The notes below the pieces were generated by a model. That model saw nothing but the letters and a program-made list of their open reading frames with translations. It had not been told where the DNA came from and ran no database searches. A stretch of DNA of 64,000 nucleotides from contig NZ_CP029758.2 in NCBI RefSeq assembly GCF_004006395.2, positions 1,054,001 through 1,118,000 of the forward strand, given 5' to 3'. The DNA is from Clostridium sp. AWRP. Lineage in GTDB: Bacteria; Bacillota; Clostridia; Clostridiales; Clostridiaceae. The position numbers were made by a program, and so were the translations under genes. Below are positions 16,771 to 24,588 of the stretch, piece after piece (position 1 is the stretch's first letter; the number at the start of each line of letters is the position of its first letter).

Positions 16771-17484
16771 ATGCCTATTCCAGGTATGGATAACACTAGT
16801 ACTAATCAAAAAAGTTATTCTTATCCTATCGATAATAGTTCGGATACTACTTCAAATGGAACTAAAATAGTTAAGAAGAACAATGACATAGATAAAAATA
16901 TGTTTTTGAAAATACTATCTGCAGAACTTAAATATCAAGATCCAACTAGCAGTGATTCTCAAAGTTCAACTCAGTATGTAAGCCAATTGGCACAATTTTC
17001 ATCTCTAGAACAAATGGCAAACTTAAATAGTTCAACTAAGATGGGCACTGCAAACTCACTTATAAATAAATATGTGACTTTTAAAGATACAGATGAACAG
17101 GGAAATAAAATAAGTGGACAGGTAGTTGGAGTTATTAAAGATGGAGATGATATACAGCTTAATGTGCTTACGGGAGAGGGAAAAGACAAAGATGGAAAGA
17201 TAGTTGATAAATATGAAAAGTTCAACATAGATGATGCAGAAAAGATTGTTGATTTAGGAGATACAACTAATTTCACTGTTAGTAATAACATGTTGTTAAA
17301 TGCAACTTCACTTATAGGAAAAAAGGTCAATGTAGATGAGAAAGATTCCAGTGGAAATAACTACAGTGGGGTTGTTCAATCAGTATCAAGATTATTTGGT
17401 GGAATAACAGTAAAAGTAAAACTTTCAGATGGAAGTACAAAGGACTTTAATTTTAAGGACGTCTCAGACGTAGAAAATTCATAG
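16771..17484 (+). CDS. flgD: Flagellar hook assembly scaffold FlgD
   Basis: Hook cap protein needed to polymerise FlgE, 237 residues. The conserved N-terminal core MFLKILSAELKYQDPTSSDSQ..QYVSQLAQFSSLEQM (about residues 45-90) identifies it. The rest is strand-rich, with two related modules (NKYVTFKD...GQVVGVIKDGDDI and GKKVNVDEKD...GVVQSVSRL), the FlgD Tudor/FnIII region. AGAGGAGGAAAA precedes the ATG. It lies between fliK and the TIGR02530 gene, the standard order. Confidence 0.93.
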   Translation: MPIPGMDNTSTNQKSYSYPIDNSSDTTSNGTKIVKKNNDIDKNMFLKILSAELKYQDPTSSDSQSSTQYVSQLAQFSSLEQMANLNSSTKMGTANSLINKYVTFKDTDEQGNKISGQVVGVIKDGDDIQLNVLTGEGKDKDGKIVDKYEKFNIDDAEKIVDLGDTTNFTVSNNMLLNATSLIGKKVNVDEKDSSGNNYSGVVQSVSRLFGGITVKVKLSDGSTKDFNFKDVSDVENS

Positions 17485-17503
17485 ATAAGTAGGTGAGGTA
17501 TCT

Positions 17504-17908
17504 ATGGGCTATAGAGTTATTAATGGCAAGTTGTATTTTGCAGCGGATTTAAAAGCAGTATGTAATGAAAAAAATAGTGCAAAAAATAACGTAAATGATT
17601 CTAAAAGTAAAATATCCTTTAAGGATACTTTAACTAGTGAAATTAACAAAGATACAAGTTTTACTATATCAAATCATGCTGCAGAAAGGCTAAAAAGCAG
17701 AAATATAAACTTAAATGAAAATGATATGAAAAATATAAATTCTGCCATAAATAAGGCAGAAAATAAAGGATGCAGTGAATCTGCTCTACTTTATAAAAAT
17801 TCAATATTTATTACATCTATAAAAAATAGAACAGTAATTACAGCATTGGATAAGAATTCAAATAACGACAATGTATTTACTAATATAGACAGTTTAGTAA
17901 TAGTATAA
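17504..17908 (+). CDS. Flagellar operon protein, TIGR02530 family
   Basis: A 134-residue soluble protein found between flgD and flgE in many Firmicute flagellar operons. The recognisable part is the C-terminal half: ISNHAAERLKSRNINLNENDM, the alternating INSAINKAENKGCSESALL, and the strand pair IFITSIKNRTVITALD. Its role is unknown; the position suggests hook assembly. The ATG follows AGGTGAGGT. The 90 bp before flgE hold no further gene. Confidence 0.8.
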   Translation: MGYRVINGKLYFAADLKAVCNEKNSAKNNVNDSKSKISFKDTLTSEINKDTSFTISNHAAERLKSRNINLNENDMKNINSAINKAENKGCSESALLYKNSIFITSIKNRTVITALDKNSNNDNVFTNIDSLVIV

Positions 17909-17998
17909 AAAATGGCTGGACCTTTAGTGGAAGTCATATCCTGTGGATTGAAGGAAGCAGGAAAACAATATATTAATTAAAAAATTGGAGGAAAAAAT

Positions 17999-18937
17999 AT
18001 GTTACCATCATTGTACACAGCAATTAGTGGACTTAGAGTAAATCAGCAAAAGTTAAATGTAACGGCAGATAACATAGCAAATTCATCTACTACAGGTTTT
18101 AAATCTAAAAATATGATTTTTGAAGATATGCTGAGTCAAAATCTTTCGGATCCAAGTGCACCAGTAAGTGGCGGTCTTGGAGGAATAAATGGAAGGCAAA
18201 GTGGTCTTGGAGTTAAAATAGCAGGTATAAATACGGATTTTTCTGCAGGAAGTACTCAGACTACCAATAGAAGTTTGGATTTTATGGCAACTAAGGGAGG
18301 AAGCTATTTTGTAGTTAGCCCTGATGGAGATGCTACTGGCGGCGATACGAATAATACTACTAAAAGCTATTATTATACGAGAGATGGAGCATTTACCTTA
18401 GATGAAGCAGGTAGTCTTTTGACCCAAGCTGGATATCATGTTATGGGATACAATGTAGAGCCTAAAACTGGTGTAATTACGGATACTGCTGGTAATCCAC
18501 CAACAAAATGTATCCAAATTGCTCAGTATTATGATGAGAATGGTGCCGTTGCTGCTCCGACAGATCAGGCTGATAAAGATAAAGAAAAGGTTACTTCCTG
18601 GTCGGTAGAGCCATCAACAGGAATTGTAACCGTAAAAACTGCTGGTGGATCATATGATGTGGGTCAAATAGCACTAGCTTCTTTTCAAAATGAAGGTGGT
18701 CTTGTAAAGGATGGAGGAAATTTGTACGAATCATCTCCAAACTCAGGTGATGCAGCTTACGGAACCCCTGGTAAAAATTATGGGTCTCTTAATCAAGGAT
18801 CCCTTGAAATGTCAAATGTGGATTTGGCACAACAATTTACGGATATGATAGTAGCTACCAGAGCTTTTCAAGCCAATGGAAAGATAATAACTACAGATGA
18901 TACTATACTAGAGGATTTGGTTAATTTGAAGAGATAG
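17999..18937 (+). CDS. flgE: Flagellar hook protein FlgE
   Basis: Hook subunit of the flagellum. MLPSLYTAISGLRVNQQKLNVTADNIANSSTTGFK is the hook/rod N-terminal signature. The C-terminal helix (EMSNVDLAQQFTDMIVATRAFQANGKIITTDD) completes the D0 domain. At 312 residues it is shorter than most hook proteins (around 400 or more), so the surface domains are reduced; it could also be read as a FlgG-like protein. Its position after flgD and before flbD supports FlgE. TTGGAGGAAAA precedes the ATG. Confidence 0.88.
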   Translation: MLPSLYTAISGLRVNQQKLNVTADNIANSSTTGFKSKNMIFEDMLSQNLSDPSAPVSGGLGGINGRQSGLGVKIAGINTDFSAGSTQTTNRSLDFMATKGGSYFVVSPDGDATGGDTNNTTKSYYYTRDGAFTLDEAGSLLTQAGYHVMGYNVEPKTGVITDTAGNPPTKCIQIAQYYDENGAVAAPTDQADKDKEKVTSWSVEPSTGIVTVKTAGGSYDVGQIALASFQNEGGLVKDGGNLYESSPNSGDAAYGTPGKNYGSLNQGSLEMSNVDLAQQFTDMIVATRAFQANGKIITTDDTILEDLVNLKR

Positions 18938-19004
18938 GCGTTAATTAAAGTTTAAAGTTCAAATAATGATTATTTTAATATTTTCTGATGTTAAAAGGAA
19001 AATT

Positions 19005-19045
19005 ATCATTATCTGTTATTTATTCTTTGTTATTTGTTCTTTATT
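19005..19045 (+). repeat. Dispersed 41-nt repeat, family II, copy 1
   Basis: ATCATTATCTGTTATTTATT followed by CTTTGTTATTTGTTCTTTATT matches the reverse complement of 50720-50760 at 36 of 41 positions. It is built from degenerate TTATTTGTTCTT units and is non-coding. Confidence 0.6.
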
Positions 19046-19050
19046 AAAAG

Positions 19051-19097
19051 GTGATAGGTGACAAAGTTAGTGAAATATTGTCACCTATCACTAAAAA
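19051..19097 (+). other. Strong intercistronic hairpin between flgE and flbD
   Basis: GTGATAGGTGACAA (19051-19064) and its exact inverse TTGTCACCTATCAC (19078-19091) form a perfect 14-bp stem with a 13-nt loop, followed by TAAAAAATTACATTTT. It could attenuate transcription or protect upstream mRNA from decay. The 276-bp gap is the widest inside the flagellar operon. Confidence 0.65.
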
Positions 19098-19213
19098 ATT
19101 ACATTTTAGAGTAATAGAGACGTTTTAAATCCTTGTTAAATGAAAAAATTGTACATATCATCTCAAATTGGAATTATAATATAATATATAACAGTACATT
19201 TAGGAGGATTTTT

Positions 19214-19408
19214 ATGATAAGATTAACTGGACTCGACAATAAAGAATTTATTATAAATGCAGATGCTATAGAAAAATTAGAGGCTATACCTGAAAGTTTA
19301 ATAACTTTAACTAATGGCAAAAAATATTTAGTAAAAGAATCTAATGATGAAATAGTAGAAAAAGTTATAAAGTATAAGAGAAAAATATACGCAGGAAATT
19401 TTGACTAA
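19214..19408 (+). CDS. flbD: Flagellar protein FlbD (SwrD family)
   Basis: A 64-residue protein starting MIRLTGLDNKEFIINADAIEKLEAIP with a central TLTNGKKYLVKES, the FlbD/SwrD signature. In Bacillus the family member SwrD raises motor power for swarming. The true start is ATG 19214, with TAGGAGGA just before it; the reading frame is open further upstream from 19133 but that part has no ribosome site and crosses A/T-rich spacer DNA. In many clostridia motA and motB follow, but here fliL comes next. Confidence 0.88.
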   Translation: MIRLTGLDNKEFIINADAIEKLEAIPESLITLTNGKKYLVKESNDEIVEKVIKYKRKIYAGNFD

Positions 19409-19440
19409 TTAATAGTTAATAACTATTAACTATTAAGTAA
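19408..19440 (+). repeat. Short TTAATAGTTAATA repeat tract between flbD and fliL
   Basis: AATTAATAGTTAATAACTATTAACTATTAAG is a self-complementary tract of the same TTAATAGTTAATAG units seen at the start of the repeat at 3738 and in the one near 54750. It fills most of the gap before the fliL ribosome site. Confidence 0.5.
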
Positions 19441-19452
19441 GGGGGATACACT

Positions 19453-19986
19453 ATGGAAAATAAAGCAGAAAAAAAAGGTTCATCTAAAATTAAAATTATT
19501 GCTATAGGCATATTAATACTGGCGGTGGTAGCAGGAGGAGCCTTTTTTGGATATAATAATTTTATAAAAGACAAAAAAATAACTGCTAAAAATGCTGTAC
19601 AAACTGTACAACAGGTTAATACTCAGCAGGTTGTAAGTAATGGACAAACTACTGGACCAGTTGTAAATTCATTAGATCAGGTTGTATCTTCCCAAACTTT
19701 TCAGCTTGATGAGGTTACTGTGAACCTGGCAGATGAAGGTGGAAATAGATATTTAAAGGCTGCAGTTTACTTAGGATTTAATGAAAAAAAGCTTAATTCT
19801 GAATTGACTGCAAAAAAACCAATTGTAACTGATGCAGTTATTCAAATTCTAAGAACAAAGAAAGCAGCAGATATAAGTGCTAAAAATATGAACAATATAA
19901 AATTGGAAATAATTCAGAAAATAAATCCTATGCTGGAAAAAGGACAGCTAAACAATGTATATTTTACAGACATTGTAATTCAATAA
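19453..19986 (+). CDS. fliL: Flagellar basal body-associated protein FliL
   Basis: A 177-residue single-pass inner-membrane protein that surrounds and stabilises the stators. There is a short Lys-rich cytoplasmic head, a membrane helix at about residues 13-35, a Gln/Val/Thr-rich linker and the C-terminal stomatin-like FliL domain (LDEVTVNLADEGGNRYLKAAVYLGF; VTDAVIQILRTKKAADI; VYFTDIVIQ at the very end). AAGGGGGA precedes the ATG. Confidence 0.92.
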   Translation: MENKAEKKGSSKIKIIAIGILILAVVAGGAFFGYNNFIKDKKITAKNAVQTVQQVNTQQVVSNGQTTGPVVNSLDQVVSSQTFQLDEVTVNLADEGGNRYLKAAVYLGFNEKKLNSELTAKKPIVTDAVIQILRTKKAADISAKNMNNIKLEIIQKINPMLEKGQLNNVYFTDIVIQ

Positions 19987-20038
19987 TACTTTTCTAAATA
20001 GCTATTAATTTGTGAGTTTATCCTAAAGGAGAATATAA

Positions 20039-20443
20039 ATGGATTTACAATTTATGTGGATGATTTTTAGAACAGTAATAGCTCTTTTATTTGTAATTTT
20101 TTTAATATATATTTCTGCAAAATATGGTGGAGAAAAACTTAAAAATGTTCAAAAGGGTAAATTTATAAGAATAATGGAGAGAGAACAACTGTCAAAAGAA
20201 AATAGTCTACTCGTGGTAAAAATAGGAGAAAAAATGTGTGTCGTATCTTCTGCGTCAGGAAAAGTTGAAATAATATATGAATTGAATGAAGAAGAAATTT
20301 CGGAGTTTAAAAATAGAAGTACTATACCACAATATAAAAATTTAAAAGATTTTTATACAAGATCAGGAATGGAGCAATTAGTTAAAAGGGCAAGTGACAA
20401 GTTAACTTTAAAAAAACTTATAGATAAAAAGGAAGATAAATGA
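20039..20443 (+). CDS. fliO: Flagellar biosynthetic protein FliO
   Basis: A 134-residue bitopic membrane protein that helps FliP assemble into the export gate. One membrane helix (about residues 8-26, FRTVIALLFVIFLIYISAKY) is followed by a small strand-rich domain: FIRIMEREQLSKENSLLVVKIGEK, then CVVSSASGKVEII. It overlaps fliP by 4 bp (ATGA). Sequence conservation in FliO is low, so position supports the call. Confidence 0.85.
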   Translation: MDLQFMWMIFRTVIALLFVIFLIYISAKYGGEKLKNVQKGKFIRIMEREQLSKENSLLVVKIGEKMCVVSSASGKVEIIYELNEEEISEFKNRSTIPQYKNLKDFYTRSGMEQLVKRASDKLTLKKLIDKKEDK

Positions 20444-21240
20444 TGAACAGAAGAGATAAAAAGATTTTTATAACTATTTCAATTTTAATATTTGTCATTC
20501 TTGTTTTCAAAGCACATAGTGTATATGCAGCTCCAGATGCATCACAGGCAATGCCCATACCAAATATAAATGTATCTATGGATAATGCAGGTACTTCTAC
20601 TCCACAGCAGTATGTACAAAATATAAAATTGCTTATATTTTTGACAATTATAACACTGCTTCCGTCTTTTATAATGATGATGACGAGTTTTGTAAGAATT
20701 ATAGTTGTATTTGGCTTTTTAAGAAGTGCTATGGGAACACAGCAGTCACCTCCAAATTCAATTTTGATTGGACTTGCACTATTTATGACAATTTTTATTA
20801 TGTATCCTGTTTATTCAAAAATAAATACAAATGCTATTGTGCCCTATATGCAAAATAAAATAACTCAGGAACAGGCAATAAATGAAGGGGCTAAACCAAT
20901 TAGGAGTTTCATGCTTAAGCAGACTTATAAAAAAGATTTACAGCTATTTATAGATCAAGCTAAATTAAATTATAAGGTTACTGCAGATGGACAAAACGCT
21001 CCACTCTATGTAGTAGTTCCGGCATATATGATAAGTGAACTTAAAACTGCCTTTAAAATAGGATTCTTAATATATATACCGTTTATGGTAATAGATATGG
21101 TGGTATCGAGTGTGCTTATGGCTATGGGAATGTTTATGCTTCCACCAACTATGATATCTCTGGCATTTAAACTACTTTTATTTGTAATGGTAGATGGATG
21201 GTATTTGCTTGTAAAATCTTTAATTGTAAGTTTTTCATGA
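20440..21240 (+). CDS. fliP: Flagellar biosynthetic protein FliP
   Basis: Core subunit of the export gate pore. The 266 residues include an N-terminal signal-like helix ending VYAAP (about residue 31) and the conserved blocks LLIFLTIITLLPSFIMMMTSF and RIIVVFGFLRSAMGTQQSPPN. The C-terminal membrane hairpins include AFKIGFLIYIPFMVIDMVV and GMFMLPPTMISLAFKLLLF. The length is normal for a FliP with a cleaved leader. It is followed by fliQ after 10 bp. Confidence 0.96.
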   Translation: MMNRRDKKIFITISILIFVILVFKAHSVYAAPDASQAMPIPNINVSMDNAGTSTPQQYVQNIKLLIFLTIITLLPSFIMMMTSFVRIIVVFGFLRSAMGTQQSPPNSILIGLALFMTIFIMYPVYSKINTNAIVPYMQNKITQEQAINEGAKPIRSFMLKQTYKKDLQLFIDQAKLNYKVTADGQNAPLYVVVPAYMISELKTAFKIGFLIYIPFMVIDMVVSSVLMAMGMFMLPPTMISLAFKLLLFVMVDGWYLLVKSLIVSFS

Positions 21241-21250
21241 GGTGAATTGA

Positions 21251-21520
21251 ATGAGTGAAAACATGGTAATTAGTATTATAAAAGATGCAGTACAAACGGG
21301 ACTTATGGTAGGAGCTCCCATACTTATAGTTTCAGTAGTGGTAGGTCTTATAATAAGTATATTTCAAGCAACTACTCAGATACAGGAACAAACACTTACT
21401 TTTGTTCCTAAGCTTATTGCAGTAGCTGTAATAGGACTTATTTCAGGAAGCTGGATGTTACATCAGGTTGTAGCTTTTACTGAGAGAATTTTTACGTATA
21501 TATCCCATATAACACAATGA
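21251..21520 (+). CDS. fliQ: Flagellar biosynthetic protein FliQ
   Basis: Small export gate subunit of 89 residues with two membrane hairpin helices (about 17-38 and 50-70). It contains the FliQ signature SIFQATTQIQEQTLTFVPKL. GAGGTGAAT precedes the ATG, which comes 10 bp after fliP. Confidence 0.95.
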   Translation: MSENMVISIIKDAVQTGLMVGAPILIVSVVVGLIISIFQATTQIQEQTLTFVPKLIAVAVIGLISGSWMLHQVVAFTERIFTYISHITQ

Positions 21521-21553
21521 ACATGCTGCAGAGTATAATTGGAGAGGAATAAA

Positions 21554-23374
21554 TTGATAAATACATTATATTTTACCGCCTTAATTTTAGTATCAATAAG
21601 AATTTTTTCTTTTTTCGTATTGGTTCCAATATTTTTCCCAAGTGGAATTCCAAATGTAGTTAAAGTGGGACTGACAGTAGTTATGGCATATATATTGATG
21701 CCAGGTATAGATTATGCTTCTATAAGCAGTATAGATAATACAATGTATTTTGTAATGAATTGCTTGAATGAGGCAGCAGCAGGTCTTACCCTTGGATTTC
21801 TAACTAGCTTATGTTTTTCTATGGTGAGAATAGCGGGAAACCTTATGGATATGCAAATGGGATTTGCTATGGTTAGTATGTTTGATCCTACTTCAAATAG
21901 TAATACGACTTTAATTGAGCGTTTACTTTATTGGTTTAGTTTGGTTATTTTCTTTATAGTAGATGGACACCATATGCTTATAAAATCTTTAATTCAAAGT
22001 TTTAGTGTAATAAAACTTGGAAGTTTCTTTTTAAGTCAAGATTCAATTAATATAATTTTTAAAGCCTTTATAGAGTACTTTGGCATTGCAATTCAAATAG
22101 GAATACCTATAGTTTTAATACTCTTATTTACAGATTTGACAATGTCACTTATAGCTAGAACAGTTCCACAGTTAAATATAATGATATTGGGATTGCCTAT
22201 TAAAGTACTTATAGGGTTTGCATCATTTTGTTTTGCACTTCCAATTTTTCTTAAATTAATAGAACATTTATTTACAGCTATACCTAATTCTATAGATGCT
22301 TTTTATAAGGCGCTGCCGCTGCTTTTAATATTTGCAAAGGATGATAAGACAGAAGAAGCTACTCCTAAAAAGAAAAGTGATTCTAGAAAAAAAGGTCAGA
22401 TAGCTAGAAGTAAAGAAATAGGACTTACTATGACACTTCTTGCGTCAACTTTAGTTATAGCAGTTTTGGGAGGATATGTTGGAACATCTCTTGGTTCCAC
22501 AATGGTAGCCTTTTTAAATGACTATATAAATACATCGCTTGATTACAGTAGTGTAAATAAAATACTATTTATAACCATATGGAGAATAGCTATAGTTTTT
22601 CTACCTATAGCAGTGCCAATACTGGCCATAGGTGTGCTGGCAAATATGATTCAAACAAGAGGGCTTATAACTTTTGAAACATTAAAGCCGGATTTCTCAA
22701 AATTAAATCCTATAAATGGATTTAAAAGAATGTTTTCTGCTAGATCCGTTATGGAACTTTTAAAGGATACTGCTATAGTGTCTATAGTAGGATACGTAGG
22801 GTACAAATTTATAAAAGACAATTATATGTATATATTGAACTTAGGGCAATTGGATTCTAGGGCTGTAGCAAAAGCTATAGGAAGCTTAGCTGTGGGTATA
22901 TTTTTTAGAATAACTTTAATTATGCTTATAATTGCAATTCTTGATTATATGTTTCAAAGATATCAATATAATAAAGACCTTAGGATGTCAAAGCAGGAAA
23001 TCAAAGAAGAATTTAAACAGGATGAAGGAGATCCACAAATAAAGAGTAAGAGAAGACAAAAACAGAGAGAACTAGCTATGCGAAGAATGATGCAGGAAGT
23101 GCCAAAGGCTACTGTAGTAGTTACAAATCCTACTCATGTTGCTGTAGCTTTAAAATATGAAGAGGGGCAAAATGCACCTGTCCTTGTGGCAAAGGGATTA
23201 GATGCGGTAGCTCTTAAGATAAAAGAAATAGCAAAAGATAATGATGTGCCAATAATTGAAAACAGGCCACTTGCAAGGCTTATATATAAAGAAGTTGAAA
23301 TTGATATGGAGATACCAGATGAGATGTATCAGGCAGTGGCAGAAATACTTGCGTTGGTTTACAAGATGAGGTGA
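21554..23374 (+). CDS. fliR-flhB: FliR-FlhB fusion, flagellar export gate protein
   Basis: A single 606-residue polypeptide joins two export gate subunits. Residues 1-262 are FliR (MINTLYFTALILVSIRIFSFF; later LDMQMGFAMVSMFDP-like block MDMQMGFAMVSMFDP). Residues from about 263 are FlhB (DDKTEEATPKKKSDSRKKGQIARSKE). The FlhB autocleavage site NPTH is intact at residues 525-528, so substrate-specificity switching should work. Such fusions are known in Clostridium. The start is TTG at 21554 with GGAGAGG (21541-21547) before it, rather than the TTG at 21539, which precedes that ribosome site. Gene fusion is direct from the sequence, with no stop in between. Confidence 0.95.
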   Translation: MINTLYFTALILVSIRIFSFFVLVPIFFPSGIPNVVKVGLTVVMAYILMPGIDYASISSIDNTMYFVMNCLNEAAAGLTLGFLTSLCFSMVRIAGNLMDMQMGFAMVSMFDPTSNSNTTLIERLLYWFSLVIFFIVDGHHMLIKSLIQSFSVIKLGSFFLSQDSINIIFKAFIEYFGIAIQIGIPIVLILLFTDLTMSLIARTVPQLNIMILGLPIKVLIGFASFCFALPIFLKLIEHLFTAIPNSIDAFYKALPLLLIFAKDDKTEEATPKKKSDSRKKGQIARSKEIGLTMTLLASTLVIAVLGGYVGTSLGSTMVAFLNDYINTSLDYSSVNKILFITIWRIAIVFLPIAVPILAIGVLANMIQTRGLITFETLKPDFSKLNPINGFKRMFSARSVMELLKDTAIVSIVGYVGYKFIKDNYMYILNLGQLDSRAVAKAIGSLAVGIFFRITLIMLIIAILDYMFQRYQYNKDLRMSKQEIKEEFKQDEGDPQIKSKRRQKQRELAMRRMMQEVPKATVVVTNPTHVAVALKYEEGQNAPVLVAKGLDAVALKIKEIAKDNDVPIIENRPLARLIYKEVEIDMEIPDEMYQAVAEILALVYKMR

Positions 23375-23378
23375 TATT

Positions 23379-24572
23379 TTGGAAAGAAGTAAAAAAAAGT
23401 TTAGACTAAAAGATAATTTAGATATAATAATGGCATTAGTAGTTATTACAGTAGTGTTTATGATTATAATCCCAATGCCTGCACAACTTTTAGATGTATT
23501 GATTTCATTTAATATAACACTGTCTATAATAATTATACTTTTAACCTTGTTTACTACGGAAGTATTACAATTTTCCATATTTCCTACCTTACTTTTAATA
23601 ACTACAATTTTTAGATTGGCTTTAAATATATCCTCTACGAGACTTATACTTAGGGATGGAGATGCAGGGGAAGTTATAAATGCTTTTGGCAGCTTTGTAG
23701 TGGGAGATAATTATATAGTAGGAATAATAATATTTATGATTATAATTATCATACAGTTTGTTGTAATAACAAATGGTTCAGGCAGGGTTGCTGAAGTTTC
23801 TGCAAGATTTACTTTAGATGCAATGCCGGGAAAACAAATGAGTATAGATGCAGATTTAAACTCTGGCTTAATTGATGAAAAAGGTGCAAAAGATAAGAGA
23901 GAAAAACTTCAAGAAGAAGCAAGCTTTTATGGAGCTATGGATGGTGCATCTAAATTTGTAAAAGGAGATGCTGTGGCATCACTTTTAATTGTAGTAATAA
24001 ATATAATAGCAGGTATTGTAATTGGTATAGTAATTAAGGGAATGGGGGCTTCTGAAGCTGCCCAAACTTATGCAAAGCTTAGTATAGGTGATGGACTTGT
24101 ATCTCAGGTTCCAGCGCTGCTTATATCTACAGCTTCAGGTATACTTGTCACCCGTTCTGGGAGTGCTGAAGGTTTTGGTACTCTTGCTATTAAACAGCTT
24201 ACAGGTTTTCCTAAGGTAATAGCTATTGCAGGTGCAGTGCTGTTGTTTCTAGCTATAGTGCCAGGCCTTCCTCATATAGCGTTCTTAATTTTAGCAGTGG
24301 CTTGTATGATAGCTGCATATATGCTTTACAAAGATGAAGTGCATAATAATATGCAGCAGCAGGAAATAAAACAACAGGAAATAACTCAAATTGAAAATAA
24401 GGAACCAGAAAATGTAATGAACTTAATATCTGTGGAACCTATGGAAGTGGAAATAGGTTATGGATTAATACCACTGGCAGATGAAAGTTCAGGAGGAGAT
24501 CTACTTCAGAGAATAACCTCTGTGAGAAGGCAGTGTGCTATTGAAATGGGGATAGTAGTTCAACCCAATTAG
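23379..24572 (+). CDS. flhA: Export protein FlhA, N-terminal membrane part (truncated by frameshift)
   Basis: FlhA is the export gate component that docks chaperone-substrate complexes. This 397-residue frame holds the membrane domain with about eight helices and the FHIPEP-type loop ASARFTLDAMPGKQMSIDADLNSGLI. It then runs into the cytoplasmic domain up to QCAIEMGIVVQP. There it meets Asn and TAG, while the next frame continues the expected sequence, so the protein is cut roughly 290 residues short. The start is TTG at 23379 with GAGGTGAT overlapping the end of fliR-flhB. As read, this fragment could not support export. Confidence 0.85.
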   Translation: MERSKKKFRLKDNLDIIMALVVITVVFMIIIPMPAQLLDVLISFNITLSIIIILLTLFTTEVLQFSIFPTLLLITTIFRLALNISSTRLILRDGDAGEVINAFGSFVVGDNYIVGIIIFMIIIIIQFVVITNGSGRVAEVSARFTLDAMPGKQMSIDADLNSGLIDEKGAKDKREKLQEEASFYGAMDGASKFVKGDAVASLLIVVINIIAGIVIGIVIKGMGASEAAQTYAKLSIGDGLVSQVPALLISTASGILVTRSGSAEGFGTLAIKQLTGFPKVIAIAGAVLLFLAIVPGLPHIAFLILAVACMIAAYMLYKDEVHNNMQQQEIKQQEITQIENKEPENVMNLISVEPMEVEIGYGLIPLADESSGGDLLQRITSVRRQCAIEMGIVVQPN

Positions 24573-24588
24573 AATTAGGGATAATTTG
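24561..24588 (+). other. flhA: One-base frameshift site within flhA
   Basis: Frame one reads CAA CCC AAT TAG (24561-24572). Dropping one A at 24567/24568 gives CAA CCC ATT AGA ATT AGG GAT AAT TTG, coding QPIRIRDNL, which is what FlhA proteins have here. The joined protein would be 688 residues, the normal length. CCC followed by A could allow a +1 slip of tRNA-Pro, but nothing else here proves recoding. A base-call error or a real mutation are the alternatives. Confidence 0.85.

Noticed and set aside
17999..18937. Truncated flgE pseudogene
   Set aside because: Short at 312 residues but both D0 termini are intact and the frame is uninterrupted, so it is a compact hook protein.
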